Origin: Acholoe squamosa
Taxonomy: Eukaryota > Annelida > Polychaeta > Phyllodocida > Polynoidae
Reading direction: 5' to 3'
Assembly (NCBI GenBank): GCA_949317995.1
Contig: OX439036.1
Location: forward strand, 86,279,920 to 86,343,919
DNA length: 64,000 nt
The first letter of the stretch is position 1; every line of letters begins with the position of its first letter. The notes below the pieces were generated by a model. It saw nothing but the letters and a program-made list of their open reading frames with translations. It was not told the origin of the DNA and made no database searches. The position numbers and the translations under genes are program-made. This document shows, in pieces, positions 39,401 through 52,800 of the stretch.

Positions 39401-41122
39401 TAAAGTCAGAATTAACAAGGGAGTACACTAATTGTGGTGTTATCTCAATGTGGATATCCCTAACCTACTCAGAATATCAATAGCCGAGATTGGCGTTCGT
39501 TTATCCCAGCACCAGGATCGTGTTGCACTCCTGTGTTCAAATGAGCATAGGGCTGCAGTAACTACCATAATGTCTTATATAGGAGCCGGGCCTTGAATAG
39601 CAGCCTCCCTTGAATAGGGGCCGGGCCTTGAACAGGGGCCTGGTGGGGCCAGTTTTAGGGGGTTTTAGGAAGACAACCGAGACCCCCCAGCCCAAATGAT
39701 GTATAATTGTTCTAGATAATTCCCTTTCAAATCTCATATGATAGATCTATATCTAATATCTAATATCTAGGTGTCAGCTAGGTGTGATATCCTTTGTAAT
39801 TTTATTAGAAAGCCATGGTGGGTGAGGGTTGGGTATGACAGGCATGACAGCTTTGTAAGGCCTAGTGCTCTTTCTACACCACTGCATACTAGTAACTACA
39901 TAGTTGGCCCATGTGTGGCCGTAATGCTCAATTCTTAGGTGAAACACCACACTTTTCCAATGATATCTTATTCTTTTGAAAAAAAAAAATCCTGCCATCC
40001 CAGAGCCAAAGGGGCTGGCCACTGGGTTATAGGTAGTAGTGTAAAGCGCCCAGATTGGATACATTTGAGCAAAGGAGTGCAGAGGGCAGCAGCTAAGGCT
40101 ACCCACTAATTATTCACATGGAGGGTTGTCATACCAGGATCCCTTATTGAGTCACTGTTGTGGTGGCTATTTAGCCAGCAGGCAGTACGATCACCCAGTA
40201 ATGTAGCCAGCTATTTAGTCACCAAGGCCAAAATCCTAAGATCACCTGCTAAGATTTGACCCATCTCCAGTCATAGCTGGCTGAACCTGTTGTGGAAACT
40301 ATTGAAACACGATCCAGACCTCTGGAAGACATTTCTCGAGATGGTAAGACAGGACCCCCTCAAATCGTAGTGGGATCCTTCACTGTAATGCCCTTACAGC
40401 CCTGCATCTAGTGGTCACTAATGATTGCAAAGGTACGACTGCCCACCCAGACCTTACTCATCATACAGAGCAGTCATAGCACATTACCTATTATCACCCA
40501 CTCTAATTTTAAAGGTTTCATGTTGTAGTGGATGTGGTCAGTCGTACAATCTTGAGAATGCTGACTGTGGCATATCATCGCAAGATTGTTAAAAGGCAAT
40601 TTATGTGCTCATTACAGACCCTGATAGAAAAAAAAACAAGTTCAAAGAAAACACATTTTCTCATCTGCAACAAAGCAATATGTTCATGACAATGCAATGG
40701 GGTTCTCAGTAGAAATATAATTCGATCATTTCAAAATGAAATGCAGACTATGACACTGGACAGTTAGAGAGGCCACATTTAACCACTCCTCAATTGAAAA
40801 ATATTAAACACATTTAGACAACAGAGTTGTGAAATCACCTTGAACTACCGGCAGTAGTTTGATCTTAAGAACAATGCATGTTATGTAAATTACTCTAAAG
40901 CAATCTCAGAACTAAATTTTCAGATACCTTCACTCTATAATTCCTAAATGCAAAGTATCCGTGTGTGATTATGTCATGCTTTAGTTCTCGAAAAAAAAAG
41001 TAAGGAGAAAGGTGAAACATATGTGGTCTTAAATACTGGATATATTTTACACATGTGGGATGAGCTCATAGCTGATTGGATCACCTCCATGAATTTCTAC
41101 GGAATTCATGATTTTATAATGT
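36448..41122. other. No gene recognised
   Basis: Single-copy-looking sequence with C10 (36857) and G9 (37483) runs. A GATCAC-rich patch at about 37540-37720 reads like a degraded relative of the 1441-2045 minisatellite. A local inverted pair, GGCTCAGGGTTACAGGATGT against GTGACCCTGAGCC, lies at 37873-37904. No coding region is supported. Confidence 0.4.
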
Positions 41123-41124
41123 TA

Positions 41125-41376
41125 CACTGAGAAAATATTCTTACTCACATGAGTCTAGATCCAGACTCAGGCAGTGTCGCCAAAATGAGTATGGTTTGAG
41201 ACTCAGCCTGGTCTTTGGATGATACTCAGGCAGGTCCTGAGGCTGATTCTGGGAAAATACTCTGGCTTTGCCTGAGTATCATCCAAGGAGCAGGTTGAGT
41301 TTCAAACAATACTCATTTTGGCGACATTGCCTGAGCCTGAATCTAAACTCATGTGAGTAAGAATATTTTCTCAGTG
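41125..41376. mobile_element. Near-full-length palindromic MITE with TA duplication
   Basis: 252 bp. CACTGAGAAAATATTCTTAC at the left is exactly inverted at the right end, and pairing continues through the interior (CTCAGGCAGTGTCGCCAAAA against TTTTGGCGACATTGCCTGAG, then GGATGATACTCAGGCA inverted) to a centre near 41250. TA lies on both sides (41123-41124, 41377-41378). This is a Tc1/mariner-like target duplication. It could fold as one hairpin of about 120 bp per arm. Confidence 0.85.
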
Positions 41377-42712
41377 TAGTTATGTTGCACGCTACACCAC
41401 GTGATGGTTCTTATCAGTGTCCATTTACCTCCTTAATATTAACCAGTGAAAGTAAACATGGATGAAAAGGCCATTGAAGATTAAAAGATGAGTAACATAT
41501 TACCATAAGCTGCCAATCCATTATATTGAAATAGTGGTCCTCATAACGTATAGCCCATGTTATACTCCATGTTACTTTCTGGGCTAAACGGATAAAATCC
41601 CAAGAACGCTGAACCTCACATGGGACAAACATATTGGCTAGTACTGTATTTACAAAAACAGAATTATGACAAGTCAATTATTTTGCTTGCGATTTAAACC
41701 CTGTTTTATATTCTAGCTCTCCATTAGAGTGTACGCCTGCTCTCACTTAATGGGTGTGTCCCTCATCTTCAAGGAATCCCACGAATGCTCTCCATATCCC
41801 TTTCTACTGGTCATGTAGGAAACCTTAATAACGTAGAAGTCTATCTATAGGTGCATAGCTGGCACCTATTGAATACCTATATCATACAGGAGGGAGCCTA
41901 ACTACAGTTAAGATGGCTAAAATGCCAGTGTTATAGAAAGGTCCAAATGTGGCGTAGAAGCATCCAGGAGCCTCTGGATAAAAGAAAATAACAAATAAGC
42001 CTGTGCAACAGTGTAAGGCTTTCTGTAAGTATCATATATGAGTGCGATTTAGCAGGTCTCTTTACATACATAGAATGAGTTTAGATGATGTGTATAGCAG
42101 CACCTGCTGGAATTATGGGACTTTTCTAGTAATTGTGGGGTATTCAGTCCAGGTGAGATATTCAGCCAACTAGCTGTGATTTATGTCATGAATAGCTTAT
42201 CTTCCTAATTGGCGATCGCGATAGTTGATGGTTAGGTATTTCAGCTTTAATGTCTTTCCTATCAACAAAATGTACCAATGCAGAATTCACGTGGTGCTTA
42301 TTTCAACATCCACCCAGGTAACAAGGATACACCAAGGCAATAATGGCTATCATCAACACCAATTGTTATCTTGACCTTGGAACAACATGAGAAAGTATGT
42401 CATGGGTAGATTATACCTATTCCGATGTTGCCCCAATGTTGAGAATTTATATATAACATAGGAAATGGAACATTGAACATACATTGGAATTTTACATTGG
42501 ACCAATTCTAGATTGAATGCTAGCCACGACTTGGGCTCGCTTGCAGGTGTTCATATTAATTAATGCACCTGATGTTGGTTCAATCTTAATCACTTATCAT
42601 TCTCATTTAATTTCCAACAGTGGATGTAATCACAATTAACAATCGCCAGCAGGGGGTTCCAAAGTTGTTTGAAGAGTTCTAACCAGCAGACTCCTACATT
42701 ATCCTATCAGTG

Positions 42713-42870
42713 CACTGTAAAAAAATGTCACTGAAATAACGTTGCGTATTCCTCACCCCAAAGGGGCTTCTTGTAAGAAACATACTGGTGCATTGCTTTA
42801 CAGTGGTCCACTCTTCAGTTTTATGAGGATCCCTGGTGGGTTTAACAGTTATTTTTACAGTGTTACTGTA
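42713..42870. repeat. Possible small MITE (inverted CACTGTAAAAA ends)
   Basis: CACTGTAAAAAAATGTCACTG-like sequence at 42714-42734 is imperfectly inverted at 42846-42869 (ACAGTTATTTTTACAGTGTT). Boundaries and duplication are unclear. Confidence 0.4.
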
Positions 42871-43635
42871 GACTTCAATGATGACATATATGATGCCAAA
42901 ATGTTAGCTTTTCACATGAATTGACCAGGGGTATATCACTAGAGGAATGGAGACACTCGTGGTGCCTAATAAAATATGGGTAAGTCCTCAATACTAGTAA
43001 GACAGTGTGTATCATTCATTGCCCTTTTGGGGTTAAGATTGAGATGACAGTCAAACTCAGAAATGGCTGTCTCTAAACTGATAAGACATGACTTTAAGAT
43101 ATGTGGACACATTTTAGACTGTTGCAAAGGGATGCTTTCTATCCTTGGCATACATGATAGTCTCGCCACTTTCTCCCTTACCGTGCCCATCTGCCTGGCT
43201 TGGTATTCCCTGTCTGCCTCTGTGTTTTCCTCCCTCCTTCCTTACAATTTGCCTGGCTACTCACTATCTGCTTGCCTGCCTATCTGCATCAGCCTGTCCT
43301 CAGTTTCTCCCTTCACCCTATCTGGTCCCTGTAAGTCTGTTTGCCCATCTCCCTGCCTCCCCCCCCCCTGCTTTCCTGCCTCCCTCTCTCTCTCTTCGTC
43401 CTGTCTTGGTTTTTTATTTATATTGCCTGCCTCCCTCCCTGCCCCTCACCATAATCCACTCTTCTACTTGTTATGTATATAGAGAAATATAAGCATAAGC
43501 CAGAACCAGACGCCCATGTCATTCGCTCTCTCATTTAACAGATTGATTCAGTTGATTTTTAAGCTGAGTGTTTATGATGTTCCTAGAATAAAAGCTAAAC
43601 CATGCACTCTATACAAATATTACACACTGAATGTA

Positions 43636-43852
43636 GGGTAGATTCACCGTAAGACGGCCACATACCTTGAGACGGCCACTCCCCATGAATAACCATAACA
43701 TTGGGTTCGCTGCTGAATCAACATTACTAACTGATAAATTCAATGACCATCAACAATTTCACAATGTTGATACAGGGCTAAATGGATTTTTCATGGTAAA
43801 TTTGTGGGGTTGCCGTCTCAAGGTGTGTGACCGTCTTTAGGCTAATCTACCC
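43636..43852. mobile_element. MITE with about 50-bp inverted ends and TA duplication
   Basis: 217 bp. The left arm GGGTAGATTCACCGTAAGAC and the inverted right arm GGGTAGATTAGCCTAAAGAC stay similar for about 50 bp, through CCTTGAGACGGC. TA flanks both ends (43634-43635, 43853-43854). Confidence 0.75.
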
Positions 43853-43923
43853 TACATGTAGTACGGCCTTTTCCATAGACCATTCACCGCTCTTCCGTTA
43901 CCTTCTATATAAAACATAGGAGG

Positions 43924-43926
<3 letters not shown>

Positions 43927-43995
<69 letters not shown>
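43927..43995. repeat. (TA)n microsatellite
   Basis: About 70 bp of uninterrupted alternating TA. Confidence 0.95.
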
Positions 43996-43998
<3 letters not shown>

Positions 43999-44759
43999 CA
44001 GGGGAATTGTCCATATTATAAGTTGGAGGACCCATACTCAATATGGGATAATGCAGGCAAGGTCAGGGGTATAAGGTCGCCTGCAGAATGCCATTAAAGT
44101 GGCATCAGGGATCGGGTGCACTGTCGCTGGTATACACATTGTTGGATCTGGGACTAACCCGAGCTCCAGTCGAGTGGCAGCAAAGTTGAGAGCAGGGACC
44201 TTCGGTGGGACTGGAGGAAGGGCTGACGAGCCCCCAGGCATGAAGTGTGGTCGGGTCGCTTTCCCCCACGGACGTGAGAGAGGACCTGGAAGTGGCAGAT
44301 AAAATGGGCCATCTCCTGGGTGCGTGGATGGAGGAGCGGTACGCAGAGGGCAGGCAGGGTGGATGGGTAGGGGTGGGGTGGATGGCAGAGGGTAAGGATG
44401 GCTAGGATACATGTAGAAGGCAGGGGCTGATGACTGGGTGAGTAGGCGGGGTTGTGTGGGTTATTGAGATCCAGGACGGCATAGGTCATGGTGAGTGAGG
44501 GGGCTGGGGGACATGAATTGAAAGCAGTTGGAGATGGACACCAAGGCAGTCCGACCTCCCCATACATGGCACGCAAGGTCCCGTGTCCACCGTAGACACC
44601 GACCCCGCCCTGCTTGGGCAGGCGGTAGGCCCAACATGGCCTATACCTGTGGCAGATAGGGTCGACAGGGGTGGGAGTAGGCATTCAGGACTCATCATGT
44701 CATGCCATCAGGCAGTGGCTACGTCAAGGTATCCCTTCACGTCCCACTATAAGGGGAAA
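43996..44759. other. No gene recognised
   Basis: GC-richer sequence with several overlapping frames on both strands at 44038-44698. All are rich in Pro, Gly and Ser without domain features. The LINE begins near its right edge. Confidence 0.35.
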
Positions 44760-46826
44760 AACTAAATACCATACCATTGCATTTAAGTCATATAGCCATG
44801 ACTACTGACAGAAATGAAGTTCTAAAATTGCTAAATAATATAGCAACACATAAAACTAGTGGGGTAGACGGTATTAAAGGGAATGTTATGAAGGATGCAT
44901 TGGTTGCCCTATTGGATCAGGTCACTCATATGTTTAATGTATCACTTGAGACTGGTATTATTCCTAACAGTTGGAAGAGCGCCTGTATTGTACCGATTCC
45001 TAAAGATGGTAATCCGAATCTAGTGGAGAATTATCGGCCAATCTCACTTCTGTGTACCCCAGCCAAGATTTTAGAAAAAATAGTTCATTCAAAACTCATG
45101 CGGCATTTAGATACATTTGAAATTTTGACTGACAGACAGGGAGGTTATAGGAAAGGGTTTTCCACTATACAAACAGTAGGGGAATTAACTGATGACATAC
45201 TAAGAGACAGAAATGTGGGTATTGAAATGGTGGCTGTGTATATAGACCTGAAAAAGGCCTTTGATACGGTTGATCACTTTATTCTTCTTAAAAAATGTGA
45301 AAAGTATGGTATTAAGGGTAAAGCTCTGTCCTGGCTCAATAATTATCTCAGTGGGAGACAACAGTGTACTTTGGCCAATAATGTTAAGTCGGATTATTTA
45401 CCTATTACTTGTGAAGTGCCTCAAGGATCTACCTTAGGACCCTTATTATTTCTAATTTATGTCAATGATGTTGTACATGTCTGTGATAATAGCAAGATTC
45501 TTCTATATGCTGATGATACAGTCATTTACCATTCAGGAGGGGATAAGAAAGTTGTAACCCAACAGTTACAAAATGACCTGAATAAGTATAATGATTGGTG
45601 CTCTAAAAATAAGTTGACAATTAACATAAAAAAAAACTAAATTCATGTGTTTTGGCCTCAGTCATAGATGGAAAAATTGCAAATTTAAAATTGGTGATCA
45701 GCAGATTCATGAAGTTGAGCAATATAAATACTTAGGAGTAATTCTTGATCAGGCATTAAATTATCAGAAGTTTATTGAAAACCAGTTAAGAACAGTAAAT
45801 TTTCGTACCTATCAATTGACAAGAATGAATAGGTATATAGATATAGATACTGCTGTTTTGATTTATAAGACGTTCATCTTACCCATTCTTGAATATGGTA
45901 ATGTATTATTGTATGAATGTAATGTAACACATCTGGTCAGAATGCAAAGAGCACAGAATAGAGCCTTAAAAGTTGCATTAAGAAGGAATTACATGGAATC
46001 AACTAATATTATACATTTTGATGCAAATATTAATAAGCTGGAAACTAGAATGGTTGCTCACATTCTTTTAGCAGCATACAAAAGGTCAAGACAACAAAAA
46101 TATGTAGACCAAAGAAGGCTGCATACTAGAGCTTGGGATGCACCTATTCTTAAGTGTTATACTCCACATGCTAAATCATATATCAGAAGTATGGAATGGA
46201 ATTTAGCTTTCCAATGGAATAATTTGGATCCTGAAGACCGAAATTCTCCTTCCTTTCAGTCCTTTAAATACGAAGTTAAAAAATTCCTACAAACAAATCT
46301 TCCGGGTAAAGACTAGTTGCTCAGTCCCACCTCTCCTCCTAAATATCCCAAAAATGACTAGAAAGGTTGTTTATTGATCATCTTTATTACTAACACGGGT
46401 ATGAATATTACAGGTGTTTTGCACAATACCTGTTAATATTAATATAAGTGATAGTGGGAAGTTTGACGTTTTGCACAATGTCATTCTTCGTAGGGTTCTT
46501 TGTGTACAACTTAGTGTTCAGTTAATAAGTTGTAATGTTATTATATGACTACTGAAGTGATGTATGGTAGCATTCTTGATTGAATTGTTCTTAAAATACT
46601 TACTGCAGTTAAAATACTCTGATTGTTTTGTACTCATACCGCCATCTTTATGATAGTTATTTTTCCTAGGCGTTGAACATAGTAAGGGTTGCCAACTTAA
46701 ATATTAGTCTTTCATAGACTAAGCGGCGACCCGTCTTTATTGTCGCTCTGGTTAATTATGGATCTGTATTTATTTTTGTACATTGTTGAACTATTGCAAT
46801 AAAGACAAATTCAAATTCAAATTCAA
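44760..46826 (+). mobile_element. 5'-truncated non-LTR retrotransposon (Jockey/CR1-group-like LINE)
   Basis: Only the reverse transcriptase part of ORF2, its C-terminal region, a 3' UTR of about 510 bp and the tail remain. The endonuclease half and ORF1 are missing, as expected for incomplete target-primed reverse transcription. The element ends in AATAAAGA followed by about three copies of CAAATT, so it uses a short tandem tail rather than plain poly(A). The clade is judged from RT motifs only. Confidence 0.85.
44762..46316 (+). pseudogene. LINE reverse transcriptase fragment with one frameshift
   Basis: The frame is open from about 44764 (no ATG needed, as the 5' part is lost). The RT motifs are SGVDGIKGNVMKDA (start of the fingers), IPNSWKSACIVPIPKDG, NYRPISLLC, VYIDLKKAFDTVDH, PQGSTLGPLLFLIYVND and the catalytic YADDTVIY. 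The frame breaks at about 45630-45641 in a run of nine A residues and continues in the next frame to 46316. The C-terminal part has EYKYLGVILD-type sequence (read as QYKYLGVILDQ) and a basic tail. A one-base slip in the A-run is the simplest cause. The sequence is otherwise well preserved, which suggests moderate age. Confidence 0.85.
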
Positions 46827-49800
46827 GTCTTGCCTAGTCCAAAATCGGGGTTCCTTCTACATATCCGATCACAGATATCAGATAGGATATTAAGCCTAAA
46901 TGTGTTGAACGCCACACGAGATTGCTCTTCAAATGACATGGCTTCTCTCTATTTCTCAACTAATCAGATACTTAGACTGTATACTTTATTACTCAGGATA
47001 CCAGTTTTTTTTAAATGTTGCTAATGGGATTCCTACGTCAGGTTCCTCGTAACTTCGGTTTTATCATCAACTCTGCTTCCTGACTTAAATATAAGGAAGC
47101 CACTTTGGAAGCCAGGAATAACTGAAAAGTTTTGAAATATTACGAGCGGGTGTCAGATGAGGTATTGTTACTGGCACTCACGCAAGTCTGCATGCATTCA
47201 TAAGTTCCACTATAGAATTGCTACGCATCAGAGTCAGAGATGCGCCATAGACGCATGCATCTACCGCGTGTTATGACACAATTGGCACTTTCGGTTCCTC
47301 CAAGTCCTGTGGACAGGCTCGTGAAAGCTGACTTTATGTAGCAATTTCTAACATATGGGACAGGTCAACAGCCAGCCATAGCGCACTAACAAGCTCCCTA
47401 CGTTAACGTCAACACAGGCCCGGGGCTGATCTATGGTGGGCATTTCTTGCCAACGCTATGACCGCTGCTTCTTATTAAAACACTCACAACGGCCACTCGA
47501 TGTCAGAACGGTTTGGACGCACGATTAATTGTGCGCATATTGAGACAAGTGAATAAAAACAGAAAGGCCAAAAGCCAGAAGCTTTCATATTAGCCAGGCG
47601 TGGGTAGCCGGGGGCCTCTGACAAGTTAAGCGTCAGGGTCCGCCTTATTTAGCCCTCTTGCCAGGCGAGGGCTAGGCAATTGCCCCCTGTCTCCGCACCG
47701 CCCGGCTTTTAAGTCCCGCGTCAAGGCTGGCCTCACCAGTGTTGACCATTGCTTGGTGCTCGGCAACACGACAAGTACAAACCAACCCTTAGCTCCGATT
47801 TGCCCGTAGGATATTCCGCCCTCGTTTTCCGGGACCGGATGCAGTCCCCGATGCCGGCTATCTCGGCCATAGGATGTGGACGGGTTGAGACCGGGTGAGA
47901 TTGGCGCCAGCAGCCTCTGGCGGCAGAGGTGGGCAGCCGGAAGTCCGCTCGATGACTTATGTGCGCGAGCAGCATTGTCCAAGTGTCAATCCGGTTATCC
48001 ATCACGACGACAGATGGCGCCCCTGACGAATGCCCCGCACCCGCTAGGCGTCGCCGCGGCCCGACGAGCCGCCACGCGGGCCCTACGCCGTCAGCTCAAC
48101 GTCCAAGCCAATCCCTCTGTCCCGTCTCAAAACGAATGACGGAACGTCAACGTTTGACTTTATGACGTCTTCCCAGCCAATTACATTGGCCTTACTTTGG
48201 CCTGTGTAGGTTCCCATCTAATCACACGTCACCCATACCCCTATAAAGCATGGCTAACAACAGCCAATTGCCGCGTGCTGCCCTTCAGCCATGCCGTCTT
48301 GGATATGGGTGCAGATGTTGCTCCAGGGTCACATCATCCCTCCAGTGGGAACAGGAGGGTCTGCGTGCCTCCACCCTTAACAATAACCTCACAGCACCAA
48401 TTCCCTTCACCAACAGCCACCTTTGTCCCAACGCATGCTGGACAATGCCTGTCTCGCATATCAAGCAGTTATCACAGCGTGTGGTCATGTTTTCCATCAT
48501 GCTTATTACCTAAAACGCCGACTGATCAGGTCTCTGGGCCTTTATTACATTTTGGAACAACACGATCTGCGCCCGAAACCCTAGCTGACTGATACTGCGG
48601 TCTGATAAGCCGGCCTGTAAGAGCAGTGCAAAAACGCAGGACTGCCTTGCTGGGTATCAATAAGGCAGATTACAGCCAATAGAAATGTAAACACTGTGTT
48701 TTATACAGCTTCACATGTACTCATCATTCTCCAGTTTCCAGACACGAGGATATTACCCAAAGGTTATGGACACAGGAGAGGAGTCTTTCCTGTTGATTCC
48801 AATCTTTTAACCTTAGCACGAAAGTGATAGCATATTGTGAATCTCTGTATTCAAACTGATGGCATACTAAGTTACACTCATCACTTACAGCAATTCACCT
48901 AAAATTATTGATCGACGTCGCTCCATCTTAATTTCATCTACACATCTACAGGATGCGTGCACAGCGTAAATGACTTTACTTGAACCTCATCCATTGATTC
49001 TTTGGTGTTTAATGGGTGCGTTTGATCCTCTTTACATCAACGATTCATATATGCATATACCACTGCTTGACAAATTGGGAGTTCACATGGCATATAGGTG
49101 TTCGTCATGTGTCTGAAGTCGTTTTGGTATCGACCGCCATGTCACGTTATAAATTGAATTATATCTTTATGATTGCCACAAATTTATGACGTGTCTGTCT
49201 CAATATCCGTCATGTCATGAAACTCCGGCGCCAACTCACTCCGGTGTGGTTTGTATCATAGTCAATCAAACGATCAAAAGGAACACAAGTGATATTAGGG
49301 AAGCTCTGGTCTTCTGCCATATATATACGTCATGGAGGCCTTGCAATCATATTTTTCGTGATGAATACGACATTGGTAGCGAGATCCAAAGTGAAAGGGG
49401 TCATGATTCATATCAGACGAAAATTAGACCTGCTAGATGTATATAGCGGGTATAAGACAGGTGATAGGTTTGTGTTTTATGGGGGAAAATCTCCAGAGCA
49501 ATCTGCAATTTAGACTGCTCTACTATTATTACCGATCGTATTGGTTAGTGCGTTATAGGCATACATATTCAGCGTCCTATCAATTGTATCACTGTATACA
49601 TAAGACTATAATAAGTGTATATATGTTCACCAGTTTAATCTCATCCAGATCACAATCACGTAGCCTTATCGGTGCCGATCTAGATGAATGTAGTACAGTT
49701 CCATAAAAAGAAGCCTGGTGAGTACGTGAGGTGCGCACGACCTGCACCCCCAAGTATATACACTGGATAACCAGCGTCTGATCTTCACCTGTTTGGTATA

Positions 49801-52800
49801 GATCGCTCCTTTAACAGGTGAAACCTTGGCTGTATCTAATCATACCATACAAAACACTATCCACCTCCGCCTCAACTCTTTCCTACTTTCTCCGAACCCC
49901 TGCGTTTACCTTTTTTCCCGTAAGTGGCTTCTTTTTACTCATTATTCCACTCACACTGGCGTCCCCCATCCTCGGATGCAACCTATGGTTTTTGCTATCA
50001 AGTCGAGATTAATAAACTTTCTTAATTAAAGATAAGGATTTAATGCTTTGGCTTTGATCAATCACGCTAGGCCTTTGTAAGGAGACATAAAGGCGACTTG
50101 TAGGAGTCTGTGTGTACGTCAGAGAGTGCAGCTCTGAGTGAGGAATGACGTGTTTCTGCCTTGGCTTAAGGTAGTGCATGTATATGAGTAGAGGTGGTCA
50201 CCCCGAGGGATGGTGGTCGACATCAACATGGAAAGGGATGAGGGTGGGGAGGGGGGGGGGCAGTTGGGAGGTATCCCCAATCCTAAAAGGCAGGTGGTGC
50301 CTCCACTGGCATCGGTTATCTACGTAATGGGAAGGCAAGAATGGAGGAGGACATCCCAGAAACAGATCTACAGGATCCATCATACCACCAAGGATTTCTG
50401 GACCAGTTATCATTCACTCCAGCCACTGAGGGAATGTGCGATGGAATGGTCGAAATGATGGGTCAAACATGCCCATCCCCCTGCTTGCGAATACCAACCT
50501 GACCATCACACTTTTTCCTACTTACCATAAGCTATATATAAATCATCATTATGCATCATGGGAATAGTGTACAATACACTCTCAGCCCAAATTGCAAATG
50601 GGCTATAAAGACCACTGTCCTGGCCACATCAGGGCATTGGATTTGTACGGACAGCAACTAATACTGTTTTCCAAAAATAGAAGCAATCTAATGTGGAACT
50701 CTTCCCGTCGTCTCACAGTGTATAGTCCTGTTTTTCTATTATCATAATCCTCATGATCCCTAACCTGAACCTATATAGTAACAAAAAGAGAGGGAGTCAA
50801 ATCTAAAATCCTCATTTTTGATACAAAAATGCATTCTTTAAGTGTAATCTGTGGCCTTTTCAGTAGAAAGACACTTTTTTCATATACTTTTCTCGGGAGG
50901 GGGGGGTTAAGTTGTTTTGTGGATGAGTTCATACCATGCTTCATAAGTGAGTGTTGGTGTATATCGCACTGAAAATCGTTCAAGTCCTCCTTCGGTGTGA
51001 GGCAATCAATAATCCACTCTTATATATAGGTAACCACTCTGTTAGAAAGCCCATGCACTGTCTATTTAGAACATTGATATTCTTAGCACCTAGAGGGGTG
51101 GACCCTGTCCCTTGGATAACACAATTCTGGAATGCCCAGCTAGCTCGGGATATATATCCATTTACTTATTTATCCCAGGACAGTGCTGGGGTGGGAGGAG
51201 CAGCTCAGTGAGTTGAAGGTTTGAGTTCTATATAGGCCGAGATGGAAGGGCAGACGGCTGCTCCAGAAGAGGCAGGCCATGCTAAACTGACCGGCGCCCA
51301 ACTCAGGTTACCGTCGGCAGATGGAGCTGCGATCTGGTGAGCAGCTCGCCCAGCTTCCCGGCAGGAGGCTTACATAGGATTGCGAGCCAGGCGCGAGCAG
51401 ATTCCGCCATGAGCTGCTCGAGGCTGGGCTGCCAGCAGACGGATGGATCGTTATGTATACAAGCTCCTGCAGCCTGGCCAGACCACTCTCAGACCAAGGC
51501 CGTACCACCTGACCCTGAATGGATCATGCCCTTGTTCTAGCGCGAATAATGCGCCTTTCCTTTCATAATAACCCCTCATCCACCTCAGGGCGCTTCCTTA
51601 TCATGCTTCAAACATATGACTGCCCTTTGGTAATGTGACATCACAGGTCGCCCAGATCGATGTAAGTGTTGTCGTGGTCCTTGGGCTGATATTTCGGGCC
51701 CAGCAGCTACGGCGACCGAGGCGCCACCTGGTCACTATAGTAGTGATCAATGCCCCGCTTGTCGTATTGCTCTCTAAATGCTCACATCAACTCACAACAG
51801 AAGCGCCAGGAGGTAATCGACAGCAATTACTCATACCCGAATGCGACAAATGTATCCAAACGAGTACTGTACATACCAAAACGAGCTTCTCGCCGAGGGC
51901 AATGGTGCTGTTTATCCTGCATATCCGAGTATGGATCTCAACAAGCAAGGGAGCAGCATGCACTTGAACATGTATACATTGTATGATTGCTGGTCAGATG
52001 CCAGAATATGCACATAAAGGGACAAAACTACATATACCGGGTATATCTACGCTGTGGGGGCCAGGAATGTATTTCCTGGAAGGGGGATGAAGCCACATTA
52101 GAATAAATCTTTTACCTTTCTTCGCGACCAAATGACAGGGTTCCACAAAATGATTTTCAAGAATTTGATGTAAAATGTCGCCCATGTCCTCAGAATATTG
52201 TGTTCACTTTAACGTTTTTTTTTTTATTTAAAATGCATCATAGGGAATATGCACGGTCAGTATTATTCAGCAAGTACGTCATTACCATATTTTGAAGTGT
52301 TAATTGTACATGCCGAGCGGATTTATGGCATATTTGTGCCTCAGTGGGGGAATATAGAAAAGTTGTTTAGCGTTTACTAATAGCGTCGTAATAAGAAAAG
52401 TATGGCCATCTGCGACATACACATAAATGCCATGCATTACCATAATTTCCTGCAATGAGTCAAGTTGAAATAATTCAAAAATAACTCAGCCAACCTCCAT
52501 AGAGATGTTTAAAAAAGCCAAGGCCATACAGTGACAGTGGGAGCAGCTGGTCGCATGTAGTATCTGTGCTTGCATACCACATTGGTGTTGGTATGAAAGG
52601 CTAGCAACAGCAGCAGGAGAATATTGAACTGGCAGTACGAGTACTGGAGGCGGCAGGGACATCATGGGGAGTATTAATCACAATAGAGTTGTTGAGTACA
52701 AATCGGCTGGTCAATAAACGGTAGGCAATCGATTGCAAGGCCACTGAAGTACAACAATAAGTGTCACATCTTGTGGTATTATATGCAAAGTGGACACTCG

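Noticed and set aside
47626..48165. Host exon in a CpG-rich region
   Set aside because: Frames are open on both strands at once, with no splice-site pair or domain; expected in GC-rich DNA.
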